A stretch of DNA of 64,000 nt from an uncultured Neglectibacter sp. (GCA_937958185.1 CALFFN010000022.1:124001-188000), one strand, 5' to 3'; counted from the first letter of the stretch, positions 42,066 through 50,892 are shown. Notes: generated from the sequence alone by a model not told the origin. Made by a program: numbers and translations.

Positions 42066-43171
42066 TCTTCGTCCCCCTGCAATTCCCCCATGATCTTCTG
42101 CGCAAACTCTTCCTCAGCCTTTTCCACCTGGCGGCGGTAGAGCACCTCTGTTCCCAACGGCGTAAGTAACGGGGCGATATCGCGCTCCACAGCGGCTGGC
42201 TCCGCCTGAATGAACACCAGCACCAGAGCCCTGCCGCCCCATTCAAATTTCAGCACGCTTTTGTCCATCAAATGCTGGGAAAGCAGCAGCACCGCGTCTT
42301 TCCCCTGGCTGTCGGGGAAGCCCAGCTTCACCACAGTAAAGGGGAACGCCTTGCGCTTTATCAGCTTTTCCAGAAATCCAGGAAGGGCTTCCCGCTTCCA
42401 CAGGTTGGTCCGGGCGTTGTGGATATCCTGATCGGACAGGCGCTCGTTCAGGGAGACAAGGCTTCTATTCAGCCTCTCCACCAGCTGCTTCTGGCTTTCC
42501 CGCTCCGCCATCAGCTTCTGGATAGAAAGCGCCATGCCCAGCGTCGTGATACAGAGCAGGACCAGCAAAGCAGCCGCCGTAATACACAAGCCCACCTTTG
42601 CTTCCAGAAAGCTGTTGTTATCCAGCAGCACGCGGCAGTTGGTCAACAGGCAGATACGATAAGCCTCGCCGCGGTACTGGAACGCCACGCCGGAAGCGAT
42701 ATATTCGCTCCCGTTTATTTCGATCTCCCCGTGGACGACCCGGTTGACCTGCAAAGACTGCAAAAAAGCCTGGGCGCTTTCCGACGAATAATAGGTCGCC
42801 GTTGTAAAGCCCTTGTACTTGTTGGTCTCCAATACGTCCTTGACGAACAGCATTGCCTGCTCCCTGGAGAATGTCCAGTATTTGTTGGAGGAAGCGTCCA
42901 GGCTGCTTAATATCCCGGTGATGATCTCCTCATCGCTGCGGTTTTCTTTCAGGTTGATCTGATCCAGCACCAGCTGCACGTAAGCGTCCTGCTGCGTGGC
43001 GCATACGTCCAGCACACCGCTTTCATAATGCTCCAGCTCTGCCCAGACGAGGGCTGCGGCAAAAACAGAAACCAAAACAGACAGCATCGCCGCAATCAAC
43101 GCGACAGGCTTCCTGCGAACAGGCCGCTCCAGAGCTTTATGCGCAAGCTCCTGTTTTTCTTTCTGCTTCAT
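42062..43171 (-). CDS. two-helix membrane protein with CACHE-like sensor region
   Basis: 369 residues. Helix 1 (about 23-45), an extracytoplasmic region of about 150 residues, helix 2 (about 197-220), a coiled-coil stretch (LMAERESQKQLVERLNRSL) and a C-terminal cytosolic domain of about 120 residues that could be a decayed GGDEF fold but keeps no GGDEF motif. This layout suggests signalling without catalysis. ATGA overlaps join it to both neighbours. I do not recognise a named family. Confidence 0.6.
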   Translation of the reverse strand: MKQKEKQELAHKALERPVRRKPVALIAAMLSVLVSVFAAALVWAELEHYESGVLDVCATQQDAYVQLVLDQINLKENRSDEEIITGILSSLDASSNKYWTFSREQAMLFVKDVLETNKYKGFTTATYYSSESAQAFLQSLQVNRVVHGEIEINGSEYIASGVAFQYRGEAYRICLLTNCRVLLDNNSFLEAKVGLCITAAALLVLLCITTLGMALSIQKLMAERESQKQLVERLNRSLVSLNERLSDQDIHNARTNLWKREALPGFLEKLIKRKAFPFTVVKLGFPDSQGKDAVLLLSQHLMDKSVLKFEWGGRALVLVFIQAEPAAVERDIAPLLTPLGTEVLYRRQVEKAEEEFAQKIMGELQGDEE

Positions 43172-46110
43172 TTTGCCGCCTCCTTTCCCGTACCGCCCTG
43201 CACCGGCTGCTGTACAAAAACGTTGGTATAATATTCCGAGGTCTTCAGCACCTCGCTGTTGAGCCAGTCAAAGCCTTTTTTCTCCGCCAGCGTCTTTTCC
43301 GTGGAGAACAGGTTCGTCCCCAGCCCAAGCCGGTTCCCTTCTATCTCAAAGCCCATGGCGGCAAGGGTTGTGGGAAACAGATCCATGGTGGTAAAGGTTC
43401 GATCCTTTACATCGGCTTCACAGGCGGTATCGCTGTTCAAAATGCAGTCGTACACCGTTCTGTCGTAATACTCCGCGCCGTCCACCAGATTGCCGTCCAT
43501 TCGGGGGTGGTCGCCTACAATGACGATCACGCTGTCCCTGTAGAAGCTCTGGGTCCTGCACCAATCCACAAAATCTGCCACCAGCCTGTCGGTGCAGCCT
43601 GCCACATTGGCGGTGACATTGGAATATTTGTCCTCGCACCAGTCGCAGAGATAGCCGTCCGGGGCGTGCAGGTCCACCGTCAGCAGGGTGAAATTGAAGG
43701 GCTCCCCGCCGCTTGCCAGATCGGTAAGCTCCTCTCTGGCAATATCGAACAGGACCTTGTCCTCGATACCCCAGCTGTGATAATAATTTTCGGGAACATA
43801 CCCCTTTTCCCTGGCGGAAAACAAATCGAATATCTCATAGCTGCCATGCTCCCGGAAATAATTGGAACGTCCGGCAAAAGCCCCCGGAGAACCGCAGATA
43901 AATTCTTGCGCGTACCCCTTTTCCTCCAGCACGTCTCCCAAAGTGACGATTCCCGGCAGAAAACTCTCATCGCTGCCATAGTTCCGTTCTGTACCCGGCA
44001 GCGCATAGGGCACGCCGCTGGTACTGGCAAACAGCGCCGCCATGGTCCAGTTCGTCCCCTGGGTGCAGTGGAAGCCGCCCAAGCCGGGAGTGTCCCCAAA
44101 GCTGAGGTTCTCCTGTGCCAGCGCCGTCAGCCTGGGAATGAAATTCTCCTGCTGGCGCCCGCCTGCCTCCACAGACGCATAGGTGGTTTCCAAGCTTTCC
44201 ACGTAAATGGCGATCAGGTTCTTTGTCTTGCCGGAGGAGGTGATCGCCACGTTCCCGGGGGAAACATACTGTTCCTCGTAAAGCGTGGTCCTGCTGCCCT
44301 GCAATTCAAAATAGTCCAGCAATCCGTAAGACGCGTTGGCATAGACCACGCTCAAAAACAGCAGCGCCGCGGCGCTGTAAAGGATCACCGTGTGAAAGCT
44401 TCGGTATCCCTGACCGCGCCGGAACTTACGGGCAAAGAAGCGGTCCGTTATGCAGAAAGCGACCCAGCAGCCCAAGGCGACCGCCACGGGAAGCACCAGC
44501 CCGGTCAGGATCTCCGTGACCATTCCTGCGCCCGTGCCCTCCGTGCCGCCCTTGAGGGTGTTCCATATCTCGTTGATCTCCACGCCAAAGGTCTTTCGCG
44601 ACCAATACACCGCCACGCACAGCAGCGCCGACAGCGTCCAGAGGACCCCCGTGCCGATATACCAGCCCACAGAGCAGGGCGCGCATTCCCGTTTCCCCGG
44701 CTCCTCCTTTGCAGGCTGCTCCGGCTCGTCATACTTCTCCGGCAGTTTTCGGTTTACCAGCCCGCGGAATTTTCCCAAGACCTCCAGCGGCTTCCTGCAC
44801 AGCTTTTTGGCAGTGGCGCAGAAAGCCTCCCATTCCTCGGAAAATGTCCGCGTCCTCCAGGAACTGTCCGTGGAAATGCTGTTGATAATGCCTGCCATGC
44901 GGATAAAGAACACCAGAATGTTGAAAAAGGGCAGTAAAAAAATGCACCACCAGTGCTTTGCATAATACTTCCGCTCGGGGGCGCCCAGCTTCAGGAAAGC
45001 CAGCACGGAAAAGAAGTAGAAAAATCCGATCAGAATGTACAGCAGAAAAATTACGCCCATGGCGTACAGAATGGTCTGCCCGGAATAATTCATGAACACC
45101 AGGCAGATCATGGCAAGATACCATATCATTCTGGGAAGCGCAAAGGTGTGGTCAAACAGCAGGGTCCTGACGTTTACGTCCTTTCCCAGCCTGGAGACCC
45201 GGAAGTTTTTGTTCAGGAACATCTGCGCCACTTCCAGGCTGCCCCTCTGCCACCGCTGCCGCTGAGTATACAGCTTATCCATGCTTTCGATAGGGTCGGT
45301 AAAATAAATGGCGTTTTCGCAGATCTCCACCCGCTCCCCCTGGCGGTAGCGCATCTGGAAGGTGATGTGGGTGTCCTCGCAGATGGTGTCGGTGTTGTAC
45401 AGCCAGGAGTTCAGCACCGCAGACTTGCGGAACGCCGAAAACGCGCCTGACAGGGTATAAACGGAATCCGTTTCCGAGGCGTAGCTGCGCCCCGCAAGGA
45501 ACGCCTGAGCATACTCCATAAATTCCAGATTGCGGATCAGCCTCAAAAAGCCCAGCTTCCCCGCCCTGATTTTTTCCGGCTCGGTCAGGATCGCCCCCGT
45601 CATACAGTTCAGGTCGGGATTCGCTTCAAATTTGGCGACTAAATTGGCAAGGGCGTTTTTTTCCAAACGCCCGTCGCTGTCCAGATTGATGATGTACTTC
45701 CCGCTGCTGTTATAGAGCGCCAGATTCATAGCGCGGGACTTTCCCTGCTCGGCGTTGAGCCACTGCATTCTCAAATCGGGAAACGTCTTCTGGCAGTCGG
45801 CAAACACCGAAAAGCTGTTGTCACTGCCGCCGTTATTGACTAAAAACACCCGAATGCTCTCTGTGGAATAGGTGCTTTCCGCAATGGACTGGATACAGGA
45901 AAACAGCGTTTCCGCCGAGTTATACACCGGGATAATGACCGATATCTCCGGGTCAATGACAGGACGCTCATAGGGCTTGCGGTTTTGAAAGCGGCGCTTT
46001 ATCAGCAAACCGATGCTTCCCAGCGCCGGGATAATTTCCATAATGACTGAGACGATGATCCATGCGCCCCAGAAAATAAAAGAATTAAGGATTCTCTTTA
46101 GGATGGGCAT
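43168..46110 (-). CDS. fusion of processive GT2 glycosyltransferase and MdoB-like phosphoglycerol transferase
   Basis: 980 residues. N-terminal half: exosortase G-associated GT2 enzyme (ISVIIPVYNSAETL, NLDSDGRL, CEDTHITFQMR, QRQRW processivity motif) with several helices. C-terminal half: more helices, then an alkaline-phosphatase-superfamily domain like OpgB/MdoB or LtaS (NLIAIYVESLE, GTNWTMAALFASTSGVP with the nucleophile Thr, GDHPRMDG metal site). One protein may therefore build a glycan and decorate it with phosphoglycerol. The ATG at 46110 follows GGGAG; a TTG at 46125 is less likely. It overlaps the exosortase gene end. Confidence 0.85.
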   Translation of the reverse strand: MPILKRILNSFIFWGAWIIVSVIMEIIPALGSIGLLIKRRFQNRKPYERPVIDPEISVIIPVYNSAETLFSCIQSIAESTYSTESIRVFLVNNGGSDNSFSVFADCQKTFPDLRMQWLNAEQGKSRAMNLALYNSSGKYIINLDSDGRLEKNALANLVAKFEANPDLNCMTGAILTEPEKIRAGKLGFLRLIRNLEFMEYAQAFLAGRSYASETDSVYTLSGAFSAFRKSAVLNSWLYNTDTICEDTHITFQMRYRQGERVEICENAIYFTDPIESMDKLYTQRQRWQRGSLEVAQMFLNKNFRVSRLGKDVNVRTLLFDHTFALPRMIWYLAMICLVFMNYSGQTILYAMGVIFLLYILIGFFYFFSVLAFLKLGAPERKYYAKHWWCIFLLPFFNILVFFIRMAGIINSISTDSSWRTRTFSEEWEAFCATAKKLCRKPLEVLGKFRGLVNRKLPEKYDEPEQPAKEEPGKRECAPCSVGWYIGTGVLWTLSALLCVAVYWSRKTFGVEINEIWNTLKGGTEGTGAGMVTEILTGLVLPVAVALGCWVAFCITDRFFARKFRRGQGYRSFHTVILYSAAALLFLSVVYANASYGLLDYFELQGSRTTLYEEQYVSPGNVAITSSGKTKNLIAIYVESLETTYASVEAGGRQQENFIPRLTALAQENLSFGDTPGLGGFHCTQGTNWTMAALFASTSGVPYALPGTERNYGSDESFLPGIVTLGDVLEEKGYAQEFICGSPGAFAGRSNYFREHGSYEIFDLFSAREKGYVPENYYHSWGIEDKVLFDIAREELTDLASGGEPFNFTLLTVDLHAPDGYLCDWCEDKYSNVTANVAGCTDRLVADFVDWCRTQSFYRDSVIVIVGDHPRMDGNLVDGAEYYDRTVYDCILNSDTACEADVKDRTFTTMDLFPTTLAAMGFEIEGNRLGLGTNLFSTEKTLAEKKGFDWLNSEVLKTSEYYTNVFVQQPVQGGTGKEAAK

Positions 46111-46690
46111 AGACAAAGCTCCCAACTTTCATTCTCACGACCTGCGGCTTGGTAAAAATGTAAAAATACAGATAGATGCTGAGAATATAGAATAATATCC
46201 TCCCTACGATGGCATGGACGACGTAATATGCCCCCGGTCCGAAAATGCACACGGCAAAACAGATCACCAGAATGCGGAACGCATTGGCAAGCATGATATA
46301 GCAGAACCCGATGATCGCAAGCAGCAGCTTTTCCAGACTGCTGTACACGTTGAAAAAGCACAGCAGGCTTTCAAAAGCGGCTATTTCGATAATGCCAGAG
46401 CACTCAAAGTCGATTTGCAGGGTGAGGGACTCCCCGTGGGTAGAGAGAAAAATGATGCCATATTTGAAATATGCTGAGAATTGCCCTGTCAGTTTTCCAA
46501 CCGCCCCTACCAAGGCGGAAACGACCTGCGCCAGGGGTTGGGTCGCTACCGGGCGGACAACCACCATCAGCAGGATAAACAGCCCGGCGCTGCCTATCAG
46601 AAAGTGCCACGCGTGAAGCTCAGCCCTTTTCGTAACGGTCAGCAGCGCCAGCCAAATACCGATTGCAAGAAGATAAAAGAATACGCTCAT
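46085..46690 (-). CDS. xrtG: exosortase, XrtG type
   Basis: A 201-residue membrane protein with about six to seven helices and the exosortase triad: Cys97 (ECSGIIEIAAF), Arg139 (ANAFRILV) and His159 (YYVVHAIVGR). Exosortases cut C-terminal sorting signals and move the protein to a membrane or glycan acceptor. The Gram-positive XrtG form occurs with the GT2 and PTPS-like genes found here. The ATG overlaps the stop of the surface-protein gene (ATGA), so substrate and enzyme are translationally coupled. Confidence 0.88.
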   Translation of the reverse strand: MSVFFYLLAIGIWLALLTVTKRAELHAWHFLIGSAGLFILLMVVVRPVATQPLAQVVSALVGAVGKLTGQFSAYFKYGIIFLSTHGESLTLQIDFECSGIIEIAAFESLLCFFNVYSSLEKLLLAIIGFCYIMLANAFRILVICFAVCIFGPGAYYVVHAIVGRILFYILSIYLYFYIFTKPQVVRMKVGSFVYAHPKENP

Positions 46691-48816
46691 GCTTCCGGCC
46701 TGTTCTTTTTCTGTCTGCGGAACAACGCCACGCCCAGCACAAAAACGATACACAGCAGCACACCCAGCCATGCCCCGGTAGGCGTGCCGGAAATGGTGAT
46801 CCATTTGTCTCCCAGTCTGCCAAACCGGGCGGCAATTGTCTTCAGCTCGCTGGAAGAAAGACCAAGCCGCTTTGCGACCTTTTCCAGATCTATCACAAAC
46901 TCGCCCTCGTCCATTGTGTCGGAGACGGTGATCATCATTTTTCCATAGGGCGCAAGCTGGTCATACCAGGGGTTGTCGGAATTGTTGATGTTTCCCAGGT
47001 CCTGGCTGTCCCGCTCGTCAACCATATAAAATTCATATGTACCGGCAGGCAGCCCTTCGGTGCTGGTGAGATAGTCGATGGAGCCGTCCGTCCCCACGGA
47101 AACAAGACGAACGTGCAGCTCCGTGCTTTCATTGACATTGAACCTGACGGTGAACGCCTTGCTCAGTTCGCCGCCCCCGTCCGCCAAATGCGTCTCCATG
47201 TTGGTTTTTACATGACCGTACAGAGAGGAGCCGCTGACATACAGCGCCCCGGTAGCGTCCGTGATGGTCTCTCCCGTGCCCGCCGTGTTGTACTCAATGG
47301 TGGTATGGGGATAGTACGTCCAGTCGCCGTACAGCCCGTCGTATGTGATTCCTTCAAAGGTGCCGCCGCTGCCCTGCCCGTTCAGGTTCGCCACGCCGGT
47401 AACGATGGGGTCATGCAGATACAGCCCAAAATCAAAGGTATTTTGATAAGCGGGCAGCGCGGAGGCGGGAATGGCAACCTCCCACTGAGTGCCCACATGC
47501 CTGCATGAAGCGTTTTCCGCAGGGCAGCTCACCGTGCCGTCCGGGTTCAGCTGCACCAGAAGCTCATAGCCCAGATCGGTTTTGATGAAATACTTGCCGT
47601 TGCCGTGGCTTCCCGCCGCGGAAGCATTGCCGTTTTGGGACTCTTCAAAGTACAGATAGACCCAATCTCCATCAAACACAGCCGAAGCAGACTTCAAATT
47701 GCCCTTGGGATCGTTGCCGGGGTATTTTGTTACGGCGTCCCAGTCGGCAAAGCTTCCGTCGATGACGATACCGTTGTACACCGGCTCTTCCTCGCTGACA
47801 GGCACACCGTCCATCACCGCCATATCCGCGGCGGAAACATTGACGTTTTGGTAGCTGATGGCAAAATTCCCGTCAGTGAAATACCCTGCAGGGATACTCA
47901 CCTCAACACAGACAGCGCCCTCGGTATCCCCTACCTGACCGCCGGTCTGCAGTTGTCCGCCCGCTTCGAGCAGCTGGTTCAAAGAAACGGGTTGGGTGAC
48001 CCCGTTCTGCGTGATATTCAGCATGATCCAGCCTGCGTTCGGCAGGCTGTACTGGTTCGCCATACCCTCCAGGCAGAGGTACACATTTCCCTCAGTATCC
48101 ACAGCCGTTTTCAGGGAGTCCACCCGAATCCCCTGGTCGCTGCCTCCGGGAAGAGTAAGGGCAGTCACATTTTTCCAATCGGAAGCGTCGCCGTCCACCA
48201 CGATACGGCCGCCGGTATTCGGAGTCCGCCCTGCGGTGGGGTCCTCCGGCTTGCTTTCCGGGCTGGAGGACGGGTCCTGTTCTGTGCCGGAGCTTTCGGG
48301 CTGGCTTTCCACGCCGGACGCCTCCGGCTCACTTTCCACAGGCTCTTCCGGCAGACCCAGCTCCGCGGCAGAAATGGAAATGCCTAAAAATTCCAGGGAA
48401 AAGCTTTCAAAAGGCAGGGCGCTCAGCGGAACGCTGACCGTGCCCGTATATACTTCTCCCCAGTTTCCCTCCGCGGAATTGTCCCGCTCTATGCTTCCTG
48501 TGGAGCCGCTGACCGGGGTCCGGTTCTGTGTGAACTGAATGCTGTCACTGATAATCAGCTGATATGTCTCCGTGCTGCCGTCCGCAGCGCGCAGCACCAC
48601 ACTCAGATTGTCGGAATAATGCGTCCTGCCCTTCAAGGACAGATTCAGTGCGGAGCCGTCGCAGGAGGCCGAGAACTCTGAAACAGAATCGTTTCCCGTG
48701 CTGTATGCTGCGGCGGAAATCATAGGCAGCATGCCGAATAAGCTAATACAGAGGGACAGAATCATCATGCCGGACAAAGCCCGACGAATCCACACTTTTT
48801 TTCCGCTTTTTTGCAT
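46687..48816 (-). CDS. Firmicu-CTERM-like surface protein, exosortase substrate
   Basis: 709 residues: signal peptide (about 1-36), a Ser/Pro/Glu-rich spacer, and three units built around IDG..DW (VVDGDASDWKNV; VIDGSFADWDAV; TYDGLYGDWTYY), probably beta-sandwich modules. It ends with a sorting signal: ISGTPTGAWLG, a hydrophobic helix and the basic tail RRQKK. That tail fits the Firmicu-CTERM class processed by XrtG. GGGAGGGAG precedes the ATG. First gene of a ten-gene leftward operon; its promoter lies in the invertible segment upstream. Confidence 0.85.
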   Translation of the reverse strand: MQKSGKKVWIRRALSGMMILSLCISLFGMLPMISAAAYSTGNDSVSEFSASCDGSALNLSLKGRTHYSDNLSVVLRAADGSTETYQLIISDSIQFTQNRTPVSGSTGSIERDNSAEGNWGEVYTGTVSVPLSALPFESFSLEFLGISISAAELGLPEEPVESEPEASGVESQPESSGTEQDPSSSPESKPEDPTAGRTPNTGGRIVVDGDASDWKNVTALTLPGGSDQGIRVDSLKTAVDTEGNVYLCLEGMANQYSLPNAGWIMLNITQNGVTQPVSLNQLLEAGGQLQTGGQVGDTEGAVCVEVSIPAGYFTDGNFAISYQNVNVSAADMAVMDGVPVSEEEPVYNGIVIDGSFADWDAVTKYPGNDPKGNLKSASAVFDGDWVYLYFEESQNGNASAAGSHGNGKYFIKTDLGYELLVQLNPDGTVSCPAENASCRHVGTQWEVAIPASALPAYQNTFDFGLYLHDPIVTGVANLNGQGSGGTFEGITYDGLYGDWTYYPHTTIEYNTAGTGETITDATGALYVSGSSLYGHVKTNMETHLADGGGELSKAFTVRFNVNESTELHVRLVSVGTDGSIDYLTSTEGLPAGTYEFYMVDERDSQDLGNINNSDNPWYDQLAPYGKMMITVSDTMDEGEFVIDLEKVAKRLGLSSSELKTIAARFGRLGDKWITISGTPTGAWLGVLLCIVFVLGVALFRRQKKNRPEA

Positions 48817-48836
48817 AAAAACTCCCTCCCAAACGA

Positions 48837-48864
48837 ATTACAACATAATTTGCATTCTGTTGTA
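48837..48864. repeat. left inverted repeat of the promoter switch
   Basis: 28 bp that match the reverse complement of 49017-49044 at 25 of 28 positions. The central 16 bp (48841-48856, CAACATAATTTGCATT) are perfect. It lies between the surface-protein ribosome site and the invertible segment. Confidence 0.85.
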
Positions 48865-48936
48865 ATCGAAACGTATTTGGGGGGAAAATTCCTATCGCTT
48901 TCCTGGTTTAAGAAAAATGGCAGAACCCAAAAATTG

Positions 48937-48953
48937 CCTTGTTTGTAACAAGG
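48937..48953 (-). terminator. small hairpin in the invertible segment, possible OFF-state terminator
   Basis: CCTTGTT-TGT-AACAAGG. On the minus strand it is followed by CAATTTTT, so in this orientation it could stop leftward read-through from the recombinase gene into the operon. After inversion it would face the other way. Confidence 0.4.
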
Positions 48954-48971
48954 GGAAATTCAAGAAATGTC

Positions 48972-49000
48972 TTGCAAAACCTATGTTCCTGTGCTATAAT
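48972..49000 (+). promoter_or_regulatory. promoter inside the invertible segment
   Basis: TTGCAA (48972-48977), 17 bases, perfect TATAAT (48995-49000). It points right, antisense to the recombinase gene, where no rightward gene follows for over 1.2 kb. Confidence 0.8.
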
Positions 49001-49016
49001 TTACCGTATGTAATTG

Positions 49017-49044
49017 TACGACAAAATGCAAATTATGTTGCAAT
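49017..49044. repeat. right inverted repeat of the promoter switch
   Basis: Partner of 48837-48864; perfect 16 bp at 49025-49040. The recombinase stop codon (49033-49035) lies inside the perfect part, so inversion leaves its coding end unchanged. Confidence 0.85.
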
Positions 49045-49884
49045 CAGATCCAATTTTTCCATGCGTTTCGCGTAATCTGTATTGCTTTCCGCCGTGTAGA
49101 TCCGGGTCGTATTTACGTTGGAGTGCCCCAGGATATCCGCCAGCCGCACCAGGTCTTTTTCCGCTGTGTAATACGTCCTGGCGAACAGGTGCCGCAGGTT
49201 GTGGGGGAACACCTTTTCCGACGGGACCTCCGCTTTCTCGCAGAGCAGCTTCATGCTCCGCCAGATATTCGCCCTGTCCAGGGGCTTTCCCGATTTGGTA
49301 ACGAACACCGCTCCGGCGGTGATTTTTTGCGCCCGAAGATAATTTTGCAGCAGCTTTCGCAGCGACTCCGGCAAAAATACAGTGCGCAGCTTTCCCTTGT
49401 TGCGGATCACCGCCCGTCCTGCCGCCACCACCTCCACTGTAATATATTGCAGTTCCGATACTCTGATTCCTGTGGCGCAGATGGTCTGCATGGCAAGGGA
49501 CAATTTGTAGTTCCCTTCCTTCTGCGCTTCTCTTACCAGTGAAAAATATTCCCCGCGGGTCAGTTCCCGGCTTTCTTCCCGGAACAGAGCTTTTTGTACC
49601 TTCAAAAATCGCAGGCAGAGTTCCTGCCAGCCCATAAAGGTAAAAAATCCGTTTGCAGCCGCCAGCATGGAATTTACCGTGGAAGCCCGCTTGTCCCGCT
49701 GCAGCTCCTCCTTCCACGCGAGTACCCGCTCCCGGGTCAGCGGCTTCCCGTCCGCATACTGTTCCAGATCACGCAGGTCATGCAAGTATTTCCGCACCGT
49801 GCTTTCCGCCCGCTCCTGCTGCCTCAGATACACGGTGTACCGTTCGAGCTGCTTTTCCGACAGAATGTGCTGTTTTTGTTTCAT
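49033..49884 (-). CDS. tyrosine recombinase, probable promoter invertase
   Basis: 283 residues. SAM-like N-terminal DNA-binding domain (about 10-95) and a catalytic domain with all expected residues: Arg141 (ATGIRVSEL), Lys163/165 (RNKGKLRT), His228 and Arg231 (FPHNLRHLFA), His254 (LGHSNVNTT) and the nucleophile Tyr263 (RIYT). It is a single gene with no phage or transposon partners. Its last codons lie in the right inverted repeat, which fits a dedicated inversion enzyme of the kind known for phase-variable promoters. AAAGGAG precedes the ATG. Confidence 0.9.
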   Translation of the reverse strand: MKQKQHILSEKQLERYTVYLRQQERAESTVRKYLHDLRDLEQYADGKPLTRERVLAWKEELQRDKRASTVNSMLAAANGFFTFMGWQELCLRFLKVQKALFREESRELTRGEYFSLVREAQKEGNYKLSLAMQTICATGIRVSELQYITVEVVAAGRAVIRNKGKLRTVFLPESLRKLLQNYLRAQKITAGAVFVTKSGKPLDRANIWRSMKLLCEKAEVPSEKVFPHNLRHLFARTYYTAEKDLVRLADILGHSNVNTTRIYTAESNTDYAKRMEKLDLIAT

Positions 49885-50155
49885 GATGATACTCCTTTCT
49901 CTGTGAAACTTCTTTTATTGTACTTCTCCTGTGTGTCAGCAGTATGTGCAGAAAATATTATTTTTTGTACAAGAGGGATTTTTGCAATATTTTTTCACGA
50001 AAGTTTCTGCTTGTATCCGACCTTCCCCCATGAGTTCCGGCGATCCGTGCCAGTTGAAAAAAGATAAGAAACAAGCGCTTTTTCCGCAGGTGAGGAACAC
50101 GATTGGCTGGGAATAAAAAAGCTGCGGCGTTCCCTTCCCCACCGGCTTTGCCAGC
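49885..50155. other. gene-free stretch between recombinase and TetR genes
   Basis: Divergent region. It should hold the leftward recombinase promoter, but no pair of boxes is convincing (TTGCAA at about 49979-49984 on the minus strand has no well-spaced -10). No gene is seen. Confidence 0.4.
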
Positions 50156-50184
50156 TTGACGAAAAGCTGTTTTTCAGGTAAAAT
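50156..50184 (+). promoter_or_regulatory. promoter of the TetR gene
   Basis: TTGACG (50156-50161), 17 bases, TAAAAT (50179-50184). Confidence 0.65.
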
Positions 50185-50212
50185 GAGAAAAATCCACAGG
50201 TGAGGAAAGGCA

Positions 50213-50785
50213 GTGGAGGTTATGTCACAAATCACCAAGCGGGCGCTGGGGGAATCCCTCAAGCAGCTTTTGGGGCAGAAACCGTTGAATAAGGTCACCG
50301 TAAATGATATCACTGAGAATTGCGGCGTCAGCCGCATGACTTTTTACTACCATTTTCAGGATATCTTTGAACTGGTGGAATGGACCTGCGAGGAAGAAGC
50401 CCGAAAAGCCCTGCAGGGAAAAAAGACCTACGATACCTGGCAGGAGGGCGCTTTACAGATTTTCCGAACCGTGCAGAAAAATAAGCCCTTTATCATGAAT
50501 GTTTATCATTCGGTCAGCCGTGAGCAGATCGAAAATTATCTGTACAAGGTGACGTATGACCTTTTGATCGGCGTGGTGGAGGAACAGTCGAAGGGCTTTT
50601 CGATCCATCAGTCGGACAAGGAATTTATCGCCCATGTTTACAAATATGCTTTTGTGGGTCTGATGCTGGACTGGATCCGGGGCAATATGAAGGACGATCC
50701 TGTGGCGCTGGTCGATCGGCTTTCTCTTGTTGTGCAGGGAAACATCGCTTCCGCCTGCAAACGCATGGAAACAAAAAAATCCTGA
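50213..50785 (+). CDS. TetR-family regulator (DhaS-like)
   Basis: 190 residues. N-terminal helix-turn-helix (VTVNDITENCGVSRMTFYYHFQDIFEL) in the style of the TetR branch that includes DhaS, and a helical ligand domain. GTG at 50213 has GAGGA upstream; the ATG at 50222 sits too close to its own GGAGG. It is separated from oleate hydratase by a terminator, but position suggests it senses fatty acids and controls the hydratase. That link is inference. Confidence 0.82.
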   Translation: MEVMSQITKRALGESLKQLLGQKPLNKVTVNDITENCGVSRMTFYYHFQDIFELVEWTCEEEARKALQGKKTYDTWQEGALQIFRTVQKNKPFIMNVYHSVSREQIENYLYKVTYDLLIGVVEEQSKGFSIHQSDKEFIAHVYKYAFVGLMLDWIRGNMKDDPVALVDRLSLVVQGNIASACKRMETKKS

Positions 50786-50812
50786 CAAATTTCTACCTTT
50801 GATAAAAAATCT

Positions 50813-50872
50813 TACAGCTTCGCTCTGGTGAAAAGTTTTTATTCACCAGAGCGGAGCTGTAAATTGTTTTTG
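50813..50872 (+). terminator. terminator of the TetR gene
   Basis: TACAGCTTCGCTCTGGTGAA pairs over 20 bp (one wobble) with 50842-50861, and a T-rich tail (ATTGTTTTT) follows. Confidence 0.85.
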
Positions 50873-50892
50873 GGGGAAAACGGTCGTATTCT
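50864..50892 (+). promoter_or_regulatory. promoter of the oleate hydratase gene
   Basis: TTGTTT (50864-50869), 17 bases, TATTCT (50887-50892). The -35 box overlaps the T tail of the preceding terminator. Confidence 0.45.

Larger units (their letters stand above)
48841..49040. other. invertible promoter segment (OFF orientation)
   Basis: 200 bp bounded by inverted repeats and adjoining a recombinase gene. It holds a strong promoter at 48972-49000 facing right, away from the operon, and a hairpin at 48937-48953. Inversion would place the -10 near 48881-48886 facing left, about 65-70 bases before the surface-protein ATG. No convincing leftward promoter is present as sequenced. Confidence 0.8.

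Noticed and set aside
49033..49884. Recombinase as the relic of a phage or integrative element
   Set aside because: No phage, conjugation or transposition genes adjoin, no tRNA attachment site is seen, and the inverted repeats enclose only a promoter.
50087..50207. Repeat CAGGTGAGGAA at 50087-50097 and 50197-50207
   Set aside because: Eleven bases that include a ribosome-site-like core; too short to separate from chance.
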